Assembly: GCF_016859285.1 (NCBI RefSeq)
Contig: NC_053400.1
Coordinates: 22,711,001-22,775,000 of the forward strand
DNA length: 64,000 nucleotides
From: Xiphias gladius
Taxonomy: Eukaryota > Chordata > Actinopteri > Istiophoriformes > Xiphiidae
Reading direction: 5' to 3'
Shown here: positions 25,028 to 39,300 of the stretch, in pieces
Layout: each line of letters begins with the position of its first letter
How positions within the stretch are numbered: the stretch's first letter is position 1
Program-made: the position numbers and the translations under genes
The notes under the pieces: generated by a model
What the model saw: the letters and a program-made list of their open reading frames with translations, nothing else
What the model was told of the DNA's origin: nothing
Database searches by the model: none

Positions 25028-28000
25028 TCACAAATGTAAGGTGGCAGAGGTCTGTGACATTGCATTGTAAATGTAAGTGTTGCTAAAGGGCACAAACTGG
25101 TGGCTGATGATCTTGATGGCTTCTTGAGCAGCTGAACCTAAACAAACATTGACAAAAGTTAATAAAAATTTCTGATTTATTACCCCTATTTGGGTGAGAC
25201 ATGCTGTGTATTAAAATCAGGGATCAACTGATTTCTGAAGAACACTAAAAAACCCTACCTCCCAAGAATGCTGCAACTGTGTGTGGCTCTGCCGCACCAT
25301 ATCGACAGCTACAGGTTATGAAAAGGGTATGAAAAATAATTAATAATTATAATTTGACAAAATCTTTAGCAATCACTCTAGACAGTAAATTCAGCAGTGA
25401 CCATGACTTACAACTCATGGATATAGTCGTCTTTGATGTTGACATTGAGGCTATACTCTTGCAGTAGGCTGTTTACACAGAGCTTCAGTTTGCTGATGTC
25501 TTCCTCAACCTGGTAGTTGTAAACTCCTAGTAATAGAGGACATGGCATCAGGAAGAACTATCTACATAATTCTTCAGAAGGAGAAAAAAAAAAAAAAAAA
25601 AAAAAAAAAATCACTATGACTATGACATGTACATTATAGTGTTAAATCCTATGTGTGATAGTATGCAATCTATTCTCTTTATACACCTGCCAGCCCCTTT
25701 CAACATCACAGCAATATCTCCTCAGAGCTCTCGGGATAATGGTATTGACAAGGGTACGCAGTTCTACCAATATCGTTCAAAGACCCAACAAGTGATATAA
25801 ATGTTAAATGTAAAGAAGCTATTTAAAAATAAAAACAAAAAACAAAAACTGCAGCTCTAATGTTCATTGACTCCATGTTGAAAACTATTTTAAAATTGTA
25901 GCAGCTACTACTTTCTTTTTTAACTTGTGGGTGGCCACATTAACATGGATCTAAATCTCAAAACTTCTGATGCTACTACTTTCTTTCCCTGTAGATGGCA
26001 GAAGTTGATATGGTCTGTCAATGACTGAGCAATTCAAGCTTGTAGTAAAATTTGCAACTTAGCAAACACAAAAAAAAACCCCATCTGATTTTAGAAAGCT
26101 TTGAGGTTTCAAGTCAGTCCCATGGAAGTCTTTCACATCTTGTTCAATTCTTTAAAGAAAAATCTGTATGAACCTTGGCCGTACCTGGGTAGCGGGAGTG
26201 CTGCTGATAGAAGCGATCAACAGCGCGAAGCATGAGGTAGAAGACCATCTCGCTATCTGGACTGTCCATGCTCGAGGCTGAGAAGACACAGCTATCGTGA
26301 ATAGTGAATATGCTTTACGCTTACCAGAAGAGAAGAAATGGCAATGAACAACACCGAAAAGTTTAATCAGAAATGAAATTCTATATCCAGCTTACTGATT
26401 TCATCTTTATTTACTGAATCCACACTGTATTCTTCAGCCAGAGATCTGCAGCGCACCACCCTCAGAAAGGATGCATTCTTACCTAGACACCAAAACAAAC
26501 GCGTGCAGTTAGGAATAAACCCTTTGCAGGTGCTGCGACAGCCACCAACATAGCAGATAATGCTACATCTGTATGCAGACTGAGTTCTCGAGTCCAGAAG
26601 AAGCATACCGTGACAGCATTAAAAAAATTTAGCGGCAGAGAAATTTAAACTTTTGAAGCCAAACAAGGCAGCACTGCTGCATGATGGCATCACATGACTG
26701 ATGAATATATGGCGCAAGCTAGTTTCGCTTCGCACATTCTAACGACGCGTGTATATTCAGTACATGTATGTCTAAACAGATCATCAGTGGGTGTGTTTAC
26801 ATGGATAATAAACTAATTCCCATGAATAATCAGATCAGGCAATTTAATTAAAGGCTGCATTATTTCAAGAGGAGACATTTTAACCCATTTTCAGGCATTA
26901 CATAACTTATTTGAAAATGTACTTATAGAACTGTGACATGACGAAACCCCAACTCCACCACTCTAAAGTGTGTGGCATGGATAACGTATTGTGGTAATCA
27001 GGTTGAGATCAGAATTGTGGGCATGCAAAATATAGCTACTGAATATAAAGGAATATAAAAATGTGAGGGTAAGGGTTGTTAATTACAGAATGGATTACTT
27101 ACAGAACATTTTGATGTCCTTTTCAGAGATGCTCTCTGGGGGCTAGTGGAAAGGAAAAGTACAAGAAATTTCAGCTGAATTCCATTTCCAGTAAAATGCA
27201 TTTTAAGTAAAACAATTTTCACCAATTTATTGAGTATGTCAGGGCAAAAGTTATTAATGTTATTATAATTTAATCCTACTACGGCTGCACTGAAAACCTA
27301 CTAAAAAGCCACAATGAGAACACAAAGATGGAAAAGCTGGTTTCCTACTGAAATAACAACAGCATTTTGTTATAGGTCTGCACAGTTAATCACAAATTGG
27401 CTTCTCAAGTTAGTTAAACTTGCTTAGATGCAATTGTAGGATCTAGGAAAGTATTTGTGATGCATAGATAGCACTTAGTCACTTTCTTTTAGGTGCTTTT
27501 TCTGTGGGGCATGTCACCTATTTCCTCTTAACCACTATGTATTGGACAGATTTCCCTGTATTAACCTTCTAAGCAGGTAACTGTTGGCCTTTGTTGTCAC
27601 ACTGGTTTTAAAGTGCATGCTGTGATGCATCAAAGTTAGTGCTTCCTTGTCACAGCTAATTCATCTGACTAACCAGACATTTATTTTTAGCAAACTAGAA
27701 ATTCCTTGATTTCGTTAAGTCCCAAATTCAAACACTTAAGATTTTTTCTGACTAACCTAAACACTTATTCACTGAGTTCATGGGTTTACAACATACCTTT
27801 CCAACAGACTGCAATAGACCTTCTACATGCTTAGAAACAGCTGCTGCATCCTGCATGGCCTTTTCCCTGTAACTGACGAAAAAAAAAAAAAAAAAAATGT
27901 AACAGCAACACACCCACAAAGCCACATTAGTGAATCATGCACTGTTAAGGAAGAGAGGTATATAACCAGTTTGATTAGAGGACTTTTCAAGTACTTTTCT

Positions 28001-31000
28001 GCTGCTCTCATGCTCTCTACAAATGTATCTACACAGCTAGAACTCACATATTCCACACTTACACATTTTGAAGGTTGATGAACTTTTGAGAGTCTGCGAT
28101 CATATCTGGGATGGTTCCCCGTACAGGTAGGCTTCCATTGCCTTCATTTTTAACAAACTCCTTGACAGCTCGCAGCAAAACCCAGAAGGCCGGGGTCTGG
28201 TAAACGTGTATGAACAGAACAGAATACATACCGCAGTTTAAAAAAGCAATAATCCCAATAGCTACTCATTTGAAACTATGATACAACTATGTGTGTATTT
28301 TTAATAGGTTTTAGGGAAAAGCCAAAACCTGTGATGTGATGTTATTACACTGCTCACTATTGAAGAGGTCTTCAACAGTACTAGGAATCTGCAGAGACAA
28401 GAGATGATACAAAAGGATTCTCACTAGACTTAACTGTTAACTGTGACACTATAGAAAACAGAATGATAGGTGGTTTAAGAGATGAGACATGTTGCAAAAA
28501 AACCGAGATAACACTTAAAAACCAAAAGAGTATTTTAAATCTGGCACCTTGGTTGGATTCAAAGCAGTATTGACATTCTTAATAGCTTCCTCAAAGTTTT
28601 CTTCATCCTCTGGGATACCATTCTCATTCTTCAGGATCCCTAGAGGAACATAAAATAAAAATAATTTACGGATAACTTTGAGTCATGCAGGCAAGTCACT
28701 AAGCTGAATTTACTGGCAACTACAATGTAGAGGTCCACAGATACCTTCACGAATAAACTGTCTGAAGGCTTCTTTCTCCTTGTAATTTTTCGGTGGCTGA
28801 CAGTTGTGCTAAAAAGACAAAAGCAGAGACATTTTTATTGTACAACAACACTAACAAAAACACTCAAGAACAAATATCAGTGATGGAGTCTTTGTCAGAC
28901 AAATCCTCAACAGAAAACATACTGTACCTCACTGAGCCATTTCTCCAGATATTTAGCAACAATGATAATCCAAGGTGTGTGACTGTGATCCTACAGATTA
29001 AGTAAAGAATTGAACATTTTCAGTTGAGTAAAGCTGGCACGTTTTAAACTAACTAAAGTTCATACACAAATTGCTGACACCAAAGTACACACCTTCTTGT
29101 CCATGCTGTCAAGGTCATAGGACTGAATGTGGTTCTTGAATTCGCCAAAAGGCTGGTCTAACCTCAGGTCCTCCAAGGCATTGTCTGGGTGAGATTCCAT
29201 CACTGAAGAGAGAGGCAGTAAAATATCAATATATATTAAAACAATTTCAAATTATATGTACAAACTACAAAACACAGAGAAATAGCCATGTACCAAAAAG
29301 GGTGGATACAGGCATGATGTCATTTTAAGGACGATAGGGGGTAATTTATGACATTTTATTCATCACAGTGTTGCACTTGCATTTTCATGGGTTCATGCTT
29401 CACTGTGAACTGAAGCATTACACATGTAAAAATATGATGCCAATTAAAAGTCAAAAATAAGTTGTTAATATTTTAAAAGTATCATATTAAGAAATCAAGT
29501 GGAATTTAAGATAACTAACCTGTATGCTCCTGTACCACCAGTCTCATGTAGCCAATGAGGCCATAGGTTTTACAGACTAGAAAAGGTACCGAGGCACTCC
29601 ACAGAACTGAGCCCAGCCTCAAACATGTGCTGTTGAATTTTAAAGATAATTTGACAAGTGAATTGGACAGAAAATACAACAATAACAAATCAAGTCAATT
29701 CAAAAACAGCTTCTGCAAAAGATGTAAACAATTTCTGAAAGATTAAAGGCAAAAATCTCTTCACCAATTACAATAACTGAAGAGCAACATGTTTTGTAAT
29801 CTTTGGCTGGATCAGAACCACCAAGCTCCTTAAATCAAAACACAGAGAAAATGCTCTTGCAGCATGTATATACAAATGTTCCTCAAGCACAAATAAGCTG
29901 CTTCATTGTACTTTTAAAATCAAGCACAGCCAGATTTCCAAAGGCTACATCTATGATGGAATGCATAAATGTTTAGATATTTCTTTGAAATAATACTTAA
30001 AATTCTAGTTCAGCAAACTATACGCTCATATATAATTTCTCATCAACTCTTTTGTTACAATGAAAGTTGAGAGTAAAGATTAACTACAGTAGAAGGCTCA
30101 TACCTTTCTGGCAAATGGACACCGATGACTATGGTAAACCTGTGGAAAAACTCTGGATCATTGTCCAGAAGTTTGTCTGGACTCTGCAGCGGTAATAGAA
30201 AATACAAAAGTAATGATACTACTCATTAAATTGACATATTTACACAGCATATGTTTTATCCATAAACCTACTTTCATGTAGCGAAAACTTTAACATTTTT
30301 GACCTCTCTTATAGTTGTAATGAATCTCCACTAGGTCTTACGTCTCTTTTGCCTGGTAAAGGATTTCTAACTATTTTAATGCATTTTAGTGTCATGTAAA
30401 TATTGTCATTGTTATGATTCAATAAAATATTTCTGCTTTCATTTCCTACTGAAACATAATACTTGTTAAAACATCTGTGGCACAATGTCAAAACCTAAAC
30501 AATACCAACCTCCTCGACAAAGTTCCCAGAAACATCACCGTTAAGTTCTTGTAGTAGCTCTGTGGCAGCCTGTGCTCTGTTCTGCAACATTAAAGGTCAG
30601 GGCTCATACAACTATGCAAATACAATGCACTTTTATTACTAATGAGAATATTAAAAATGACTTTATGAATAACCATGAAGATGAGATGCAGAGAGCAGGT
30701 GGGAAAAAGTAGTCTGTTGTCTGTGTGTGCACTTGTAAAAGAAAAATGGATATGATTCTAAAACATAAATGAATTTATTTATTTTGGCAAAACATACCTT
30801 TCCAATGCTGTTGTTGCTCAGGAAAAAGCTGCAAGACAAGATCAAGAATTTCATGAATGCAGAAGTAGAACTATCGCATATTATTTTAAGCTTAGCTCAA
30901 ATTTCAAAGAAATACTGCTCTTACTTGTTTCCAACATCTTCCCCACAAACTGTGTGTCCATCAACTATAGTGAATGCTCCAATACCTGACAAAGAGATCA

Positions 31001-31647
31001 ATTAATTCAATCAGAAAGATGCTTTCATCAGCACCTGCAGCATTAGCACCGACACAGAGTCACATCTGTTTACCTGGAAGTACCAGGTTCTTCAGTATCT
31101 CTGTTCCAGTTGCTGTGGCGTTGATGAGACAAACATGTGCATTCTCCAGTGTTTCCTGACCATGGTCACCCCACAGTCTGAAAGCAAACAACATGACATG
31201 GGATATGTTGCCATGTAGTGATACAATTCATCCTCAATCGCTGTAAAAACACAGTAAGCCATTGACTGAGCTATTGGTATGACAGTTTCAGTGGCATTCA
31301 CCCTCCTGTTGTTACACTCGTTTAACCATCAAATGCAGTCACCATATATATCTTATATCTTGGCTGTCATCGGACAAGCTAGCAATTTTGATGGGCAAGC
31401 AAACACCAACCCATCCCATTAACATCATAGTATATGTGTTAGCTCTGCTAACGCACACAGCAAGCTAATGTTAGCCAACCTTAGCATTCCTGCCCTACCG
31501 AGGTTTCTGCTGTGACCACTCACATAAAAGGCTCACAACATTTAGCTAAAGGAGTAAAAAAGCTCTTTGGAAAATCCACGGTATTGTTTAAATGTACCTG
31601 AGCTGCCTGTCGTATTTCTGTTCTTTGGAGGCTTTGGTGGCTGCCAT
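25028..31647 (-). CDS. nae1: NEDD8-activating enzyme E1 regulatory subunit (APP-BP1), complete, 20 coding exons
   Basis: Heterodimer partner of UBA3. Together they adenylate NEDD8 and start its transfer to UBE2M/UBE2F for cullin neddylation. Coding exons on the minus strand, 5' to 3': 31598-31647, 31074-31177, 30925-30985, 30798-30828, 30510-30581, 30104-30183, 29520-29629, 29093-29202, 28928-28990, 28745-28808, 28548-28639, 28329-28388, 28063-28196, 27797-27872, 27103-27142, 26396-26482, 26185-26277, 25412-25526, 25259-25308, 25028-25137. All joints keep phase with GT..AG, giving 533 residues (human 534). Landmarks are [18 protein letters not shown] at the N-terminus, the ThiF-like [71 protein letters not shown] and [10 protein letters not shown] at the C-terminus. 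As in the family, the catalytic Cys is supplied by UBA3. The ATG has a strong Kozak context (ACC before, G after). No broken exon is seen. Confidence 0.97.
27873..27897 (-). other. Expanded poly-T tract at the 3' splice site of nae1 intron 13
   Basis: On the minus strand a run of about 18 T is followed by CGTCAG directly before the exon at 27797-27872. It serves as polypyrimidine tract and is also a homopolymer likely to vary in length. Confidence 0.7.
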
Positions 31648-31755
31648 GGTTTGTCTCCAACGAGTGATGTCTATAGACTCATTTTAACTCCCCTAACACC
31701 AGATTCGTCACAAACATGCCGGTGCGAAAATTCAGACTCGAACTTTCGACACAAA

Positions 31756-31765
31756 TTCTCCCGCC
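31756..31765. promoter_or_regulatory. Possible E2F-like site upstream of nae1
   Basis: TTCTCCCGCC lies about 110 bp upstream of the nae1 ATG and is one base from the TTTCCCGCC-type consensus. It is a motif match only; single sites of this length occur by chance. Confidence 0.25.
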
Positions 31766-31876
31766 TGCATATGAAGAATTGAAATGTCATAAAATTATAA
31801 ATTGACATATTATGATTGATATTGTTTCAGAAATAAAGCAAGAGAAACTCTCTGCGCACCGAATATACATCAAAAT

Positions 31877-32140
31877 CAGTGGTGGAAAGTAAGTAAGTAC
31901 ATTTACTCAAGTTTTGAGACAGGCTACTTCTACTTTACTGGATTTTTTCCATTTTCTTATACTTTATACTTCTACTCCACCCTCCAAATGCAAATATGAT
32001 ACTTTTTAAGCAACTATATTTATCGGATAACTTTAGTCGGCCTACTTTGTAGATTCAGATTAATATAAAATATATAATTAACAAATAAATTATGATTTAT
32101 TATTATTGATTAAGCTAATACTTGGCATTACATTACTAGC
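31877..32140. mobile_element. hAT-type MITE (family A), truncated copy in the nae1/ca7 intergenic region
   Basis: Begins CAGTGGTGGAAAGTAAGTAA and continues ACATTTACTCAAG and CTTTATACTTCTACTCC, the reverse orientation of the 5070 and 51108 copies. The far terminal repeat is missing, and the end is placed by loss of resemblance. It lies about 230 bp upstream of the nae1 start codon. Confidence 0.75.
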
Positions 32141-32873
32141 ATCACACGTAGGCAGATTTTGGGGCAGAAATTTGTGATAATTTTTAATTTTTTTTTCTCT
32201 CAATTAATCAAATATTCTCTTGGTCTACAAATTGCCAGCAAAACATTTCCAAAAGCCATTGGTCATTTCAAAACCAAAAGATTTTTTTTTTTAATCATAC
32301 AAGACAAGGAAATGTAGCAGAGCATCATTCTTGCTAGAAAAGGACACAAACGTTCAATCATTATCAAAAATATTTTCTTATTGTCTTGACTGACTGATCA
32401 ATTAATCAGCTATCTGCAATAACAACAATAAAACAGATTATTGAAAGGTATAAAAGGTACAATACAAGATTTAAAATAGCCCAAATAGCAATAAGAGCAA
32501 GAGATAAAAGAACAAATACCTTTTCAGACTTCATTTAAAGTAGTATTAAAGCTGATCATGTTCCAGATATGCGCAGCATGTTGGTTTATGGGACCATTAT
32601 TCATGCATTTGTAGCCTGTATTATTATTATTATTTTCTCTGTAAAGGGTATAAATTATCTCATTAGCAGAGAATGACTCTCTTAATGAAACACACAGATC
32701 ATAACAGTCTAAAGAGTCATTCGTTATCACTTTAGAATAGAAAAAGATATAAGGTGGCCTTCATTGTAATATAATCGTATTGTAATCATATCTAATCTAT
32801 AAATCCGAAAGGGACAGACCTAATGCGGTGACACCGGACAAGATTAGCTTTAAAACTCCTGACAGGTGGACTT

Positions 32874-32880
<7 letters not shown>

Positions 32881-32917
<37 letters not shown>
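32881..32917. repeat. (GT)n microsatellite in the ca7 5' region
   Basis: About 18 GT units followed by GAGTGAGTGAGTG, about 200 bp upstream of the ca7 ATG. Confidence 0.93.
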
Positions 32918-32919
<2 letters not shown>

Positions 32920-33115
32920 TGAGTGAGTGTGAGTGTGTGGGCGGGCGTGGAGGGGCGTGACAAGGCATGGATAATTGCCCTTCCCCTTTGGCCACCACAG
33001 AAACTTCATCAATAGCCCCACCGGCCGACGTCCGTGTCCGTCCTCCAAGTTTGCACCGGGGCGCAGGAGTCAAACAACGAGGGCTTGGTCAGACTTGGAT
33101 CCACAATCCGGGACA

Positions 33116-36100
33116 ATGACGGGAAACAACTGGGGATATGGAAAAGAGGACGGTAAGATCTTAAGCATCATAGATCCAGGTGGAGGCTTTAATGCTTTCA
33201 CAAATATAGTGGCGGCAATTAACCCTCTGCATATACAATAAATGTCTGCTGTTATTTCGTCCTGTTGGGGACACGGCGTATTTTATCCAGAGGAGCAACG
33301 CAGATGTTAAAACGGCTCTTAATGCGAGATTAGCCCCATGCTTAAAGGGATGACTGCTGTAACCTCAACCTGACATTCCCCTAGGTTTGTCCTGGGCTCT
33401 CGAGTGAAAAACATTGCACTGCATCAGAGTCATGGCCAATGTAAAATCCCTGAGCACTTTATTAGGAACACCTGTCCACCTGCTTATTCGTGCAATTATC
33501 CAATCAGCCAATCACGTGGCAGCAGTGCAGTGAATCAAAATCAGTTAATGTTCACATCAAATATCCAGCAGGGGGGGGAAGAAAAAAAAAAAAAAAGATT
33601 TCAGTGACTTTGACCTTGGCAGGAGTGTTGGTGCCAGATGGGCTGGCTGAGTATTTCTGAAACTGCTGATCTCCTGGGATTTTCCACACAACAGTCTCTG
33701 GATTTCTTTACTCAGAATGGCGAAAAAAAAAACATCCAACTTGTTGATGAGCAAGGTCAGAGGAGAATAAGCAGACTGGTTCTCTCACTCCTGTCAGCCA
33801 AGAACAGAGGGACGCCCTGCCCAGTGTTAGTTATGGTGTTCCTAATAAAGTGCTCAGTGAGCGTATGTTTTCAAGACAAGTTGCTCTATGTACTATGTAG
33901 CATTGTGTAGTGTAGTCACTAAACTACACCGTCTTGGGTGAATTCAAGGATTTTGTTTTTCATTTTGGGGCTTTTAATTTGATGCTGATGGTGCCACTTA
34001 AAGTTGTTGCTTGGGGAAACACACCTTGATCAGTTAGTGGTTCACACTAGTTAGGACTACATTAGCTGCGGTAAATTAAAAACTAAAGCTTTATTCTAGT
34101 TTTATGCTTTAGAAAGAATTTAATATTTTACTTTGCAGGTGACCCAGGGAAATTGTTTTTTTTTTTTTTTTTGCTCTTTAAACTATGTTTAATCATCACT
34201 ACATATATTGGAGCTGGTGGTGAATTAAAGTCTAAATAATGATCTGTTTATGCTCGCTGTCTTTTATGACAAGGTCCTTCTGTATGGCACAAAAACTACC
34301 CTGTTGCCGAGGGGAGCCGACAGTCTCCCATTGACATCATACCTCAGCAGGCTTCACATGACCCCAGTCTGGGCCCGATTGTCCTAAACTACGATCAGTG
34401 TACCTCCATCAACATCGCCAATAATGGACACTCTGTAGTTGTAGAGTTTGATGACTCTGATGACCGTTCAGGTAAGAAAAAGGTGGACTTGATTTGTTGG
34501 CTTTTGACTTCAGTTGTAGTTACTTCAGTGTCTAACTTTCGAATTTAACCTTTTGGGTTTTTTTCTTCGTTTTTTTTTCCTTTTTTTTAAGAAAAAAGAA
34601 AACTAAAGCAAGTATCAGGGCTACAAACAACCCAACCAACCAGTTCAAATATGTTCTGGTTTTAGATCTGCACAATTGGCAGTGGTCAGACTTAGGTCTA
34701 GATGTGGAGAAAAACAGAAATGAGACGAGAGAGTAATGTCTCGGCAGGGACGACTGTATGTGCATTGATATCACATGGCCTATGATTGTATTAAAGGAAT
34801 GATTGCCATGCAATTATTGACAGAGGTCACAGTTCAGGGATAATCTTAGCTCTGATATCTACTGCTAGCCACATGCGGTGGAAGTGTGTGTGCTCAAAAG
34901 TTAACTTTAAAGAAACATACACTTGGGTCGTGTGATTACCTTGATTTTCAGAAAGTGCAAACCGTGTGCCTAACTGCCCATAATCAAAGGTTGCAAATAA
35001 ACCTCTGATTATGCTGCAGGAAAGTGCATCCAGCAGTTAACGGTATGAGTATTCGTCTGCTGGACAAGAGATAATAACTTTAGGTGTTCTCAATGGTTAT
35101 TATGACCCCATTTGCTTTTATCACTGGGTGGATCCATGTTAACCACCCCATCATTATCATGAATGATAAGCTCAGAAATGTGGAGCTGTTTGGCTCAGAC
35201 AGTTTCCACAGAGCAAGTAAGCAGCTATCACTGAAGATAATTAATGAAAGAGGAGACCTGTAGGAAAACTAATGCACCTCCTCAGCATTTTCCGTAGTTC
35301 AAATGAGGTGCACAAATCCCCTAAACCTGCTGTTGTCATGTTGCCATGTGTTGCTGGGTCTGGGTACACACACGCATAGCGTTTATTCTCAGATGACAGT
35401 GTTCTTCATCATTGTTGTTTAGGTAAGAAAAGGAGGATAGAATAATACAAAGAAAAATTCCCATTAAGACCAGTGTACAATATTCAACTGATTCAAAGTG
35501 ATAATATTATATTATGTGATGATACATCCACAATCTGGCTCTGAATGTTAGAATAAAAAACATGACAGGAGTTGAGACCAGTCATGATTGTAATTAATGT
35601 ATTTCTTTCCTCAGGCAGTCCTTGATTTCAGCATTACTGGTCAGGATTTTTTTTATCATCTTCAACTACCTGATTCAGCACATCAGTTATTTATAAGTGG
35701 CTATCTACTAATCCCCTCATTGTGATTTAAATAGTCTAGCATAGTCTAAATACAGCATTCTTCATACCTGTTACTACCACATTTTAGTAGTAACTGATTT
35801 TCTTTTAAAAGATCATTGTTCTTGTGGGTTTCCAACATCTATATTGTAAGATGAACAAGATGAGTGCTTTGCTCTTTGTACCGTTCCTGCCTATTTAATC
35901 TGACCTGGACTGGTGTGGCCTGTTTGTCAGAAAGATGTCAGCAGCATCACAATGAATAACAATCAGATTAGACCTGTGCAGATGTCCATACCCAGCAGTG
36001 CAGATCACAGGATCAGAAAACAGTCTCTGCTATCCTGATAATGGGCTGACTTTCATGAAGACATACATTAAAGTCTCTATTAATCCTCGTTGGCCAATGG

Positions 36101-36290
36101 ACCTGAATAGAAAGTTAAATAAAACTGTAAGTAGCTTTAGTGTAGCTTTATATGGCAGAGGATTGGCTATTTGCATCTCAAACTGAAGTTTGTTCCTCAC
36201 AGCTCTAATGATAGATTTGTTGGTGAAGCAGGTAGTCTAACTCGGCTTTGAGCGAGAAATTTGATAAGTCTGCAGGGTTGACTCATCCTG

Positions 36291-36325
<35 letters not shown>

Positions 36326-39300
36326 CTGTAGTAGTACCAAGCTGTTTAATGATGCTACTCATAGGACACAGGATGCTCGGGGCAGCGTTCTGCTGGAAAG
36401 CAGTTTGTCTAACAGGCACAGGGAATATGGGTGTGGTTGTGTGTGAATGCCAAACTTTTTTTATTTATTTTATTTATTCATTTATTCCCCCCCCCCCAAA
36501 TCTCCTCATCTTCTACAGTGATCCGGGGAGGCCCTCTTGACAACCCCTACAGACTGAAACAGTTTCACTTCCACTGGGGTGGAAAGGGCTGCCATGGCTC
36601 TGAGCACACCGTTGAAGGAAATAACTATGCATCTGAGGTCAGTGTATGGCATCTAAATACTTCAGTCTGTCATTGTCTTTTTTTTTTTTAAAACACATAG
36701 ACAACTCTTTTTGGCTGAGGTGTGTAGTACATGTCCTAATAATGTGCTAAAAATGTGCCAATAAAATTCCAATAGATATTTGAGCTTTTTCATTCCCACT
36801 TTTAATCCTACTTCAAAAAAGATGATATCCATTATATGCTGAGAACAGGATGTAAATATGCTCATGTGGAAAATATTGGCACAGGATTATGTTATAAGTA
36901 CACAAGGATTACTATAATGTAGTATGCACGACTTAATTTTATTTATTTTACTTTAAAAGTCTGTTTTTCTGTCTTTCTTTCCTCCTGTTTCCAACGTCTA
37001 GCTTCATTTAGTACACTGGAATGCTGTCAAGTACAAGACGTTCGGGGAGGCGGCAACAGCTCCCGATGGCCTCGCTGTGCTCGGCATCTTTTTAGAAGTA
37101 AGATGTCTCTCTTAAGTGCGGTCTCATTTTTCTGTCCCTGTGCCCCCTTTCCTCTCCATTTTGTGTTAGTGTAGCAGTTTTGCAGTTTGCATGAAGTCAT
37201 GCCAACTTGAACAAAAGCAAAGACAGAATGATGTCTAGCAAATTCTCTTCTCATTCAGAAGTTTACCTTTCTTTCACTTAATTTTTTTTTTTTGCACCAT
37301 TGACACAAGCTAGTGGGAAAAGTTATTCGGCACAAAGCTGCGTACGTGACATCAGGGGTGTATGTAATGCTTCAAACTGTTATAATTGTGAGTAGAAAAG
37401 GAACTTTTATGGTAAACATATTTACAGTAATTTCTCCCTCAACCAGTGTTGTGCTGCTGTAAACTGTTTCTGAAATGTGTCAGCCTCAACAAAAATGAAG
37501 ACTTCTGATATTTTGTAGATTATATCAAGTGTATTTACAAAAAGATTTGGTGTGGATTATCTCTGAAAGTCCAGATCTGTTTATCTGTTTCTGTTTATGA
37601 AAGACAGGTGACGATCACAGGTGGCTCCACATGATAACAGACACTCTGTACATGGTGAAATTTAAGGTGAGTACTATTGTTGATTGTTACTGGATTTTAT
37701 TACATGTCATGTTCGGGTGATTTATGACCGGCTATTAGCATTATTGCAGTGATATTAAAGCTGTTGCCTTTGTGTTTCTGTTACAGGGCAGCATCACAGG
37801 TTTCAAGGGTTTCAACCCCAAGTGCCTCCTACCCAGCAGCCTCCACTACTGGACCTACCTGGGATCACTGACCACACCCCCTCTACATGAGAGTGTCATC
37901 TGGATCGTCCTGAAGGAGCCAATCATCGTGTCTGAAAAACAGGTGCACGTTACAAACATGTTCCTTTGACCACAATATATGCCAGATTTTTTTTTCTCAT
38001 GTATAACCGTGCATATATTCCACTGACAATATTTGTTGTTGGTTAATTTTTTTTTTTGGTCCTCTGAAAGCTCTGCAACATACACAGTCACATAAAATAT
38101 AGTGATGCTCATTCTTCATTAGAAATGAGGCTCTTGTTCAGTAATTTGAATGTTGATTTATTTTTTATAAGTTTGTAGTTGTATGTACATTTCTAATAGG
38201 AATAATCTACAACACATTTCTAACACATTTTTGATTGTAGAGAGAGGTCTGGTTGCTTCCATCATTTAAAACACCGTAGTAGTTACCGTTTTAACACATT
38301 CATACACCGCATTAACCCCAGTCCAGCTATTTTGGCTGCAAGCCAGTGGTGGAAACCCCTCTGGCACAAGATCTATATTTTCCTTGACTACAACTAGACC
38401 TACCACCACTGCTTAAAAAGAGGCAATTACAGTACCAGAAGTATGTAAACCAAACATCTGTCATTCATAATCAGTAAATTGTAGAAGAATAGAGTAAAAA
38501 ATCAATCATCATTCAAACCCTGTTAACAGTGAGATGGCTTTAAACTAAACCTACATTATGTTTTCTTGATTCCTGACTGCACATGTATGTTCACTGCTGC
38601 TTTTTTGGTTTTTTTTGTTTGTTTTTTTTACAACATTTGTTGTAGCCAATGATACGCACCCTTATTTGTTTCTTAAGTTGGATCTTTTCTTAGACTGTTT
38701 GTAATTTGCAAATATAAAGGGGACCATCTGAAATTACTTAATGCTGCACCCAGTTATACTTGGAGACAGAAATTTCATGTTTTATCTGTAAATGATTGGA
38801 GCTTAAAGCACTGATGCTGCAGTTGATCAGTCAACTGTGAAATCCGTGTTTCCTGACCTGCATAATGTTAATAGCTATGCTCCAATAAGCTATAACGGTC
38901 CACTGCCTCCTTTTGATTGTCAAACCAAAAGTTATACATCACTGGGTCAGTATGCCAAGTTTTAGTAGATGTAGGGGTTGGTCGTGGTGGGGTTTACCTC
39001 TGTGCTGTAGCAAATTCCAGAAATATATTGTTTGGCCAAATTATGATGCTATATTTAGAGGCCACGACAAGGAACAGAACATAGTTCATGGGGAATACAC
39101 TGTTGGGGTTAACTTGTTTTTATCAACCCCTCTTAGCACCGAACGTAATCAGAAAGTTTAGGTCTGATAACCTCAGGTTGTTGACAAGCTAAGCTGACTA
39201 ACTGGATGCCTGCAGCACATGCCTTCCAGGTCTCCCTGTGAGCTGACCCTGTGGCGACTGCAGCCAGCCTTTGGATTATAATCTCACTTTGTTGATCCTT

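Noticed and set aside
33638..33910. 90-residue frame in ca7 intron 1
   Set aside because: It lies within the Tc1-like deletion derivative and consists of a fused remnant plus unrelated sequence. It is not a functional transposase.
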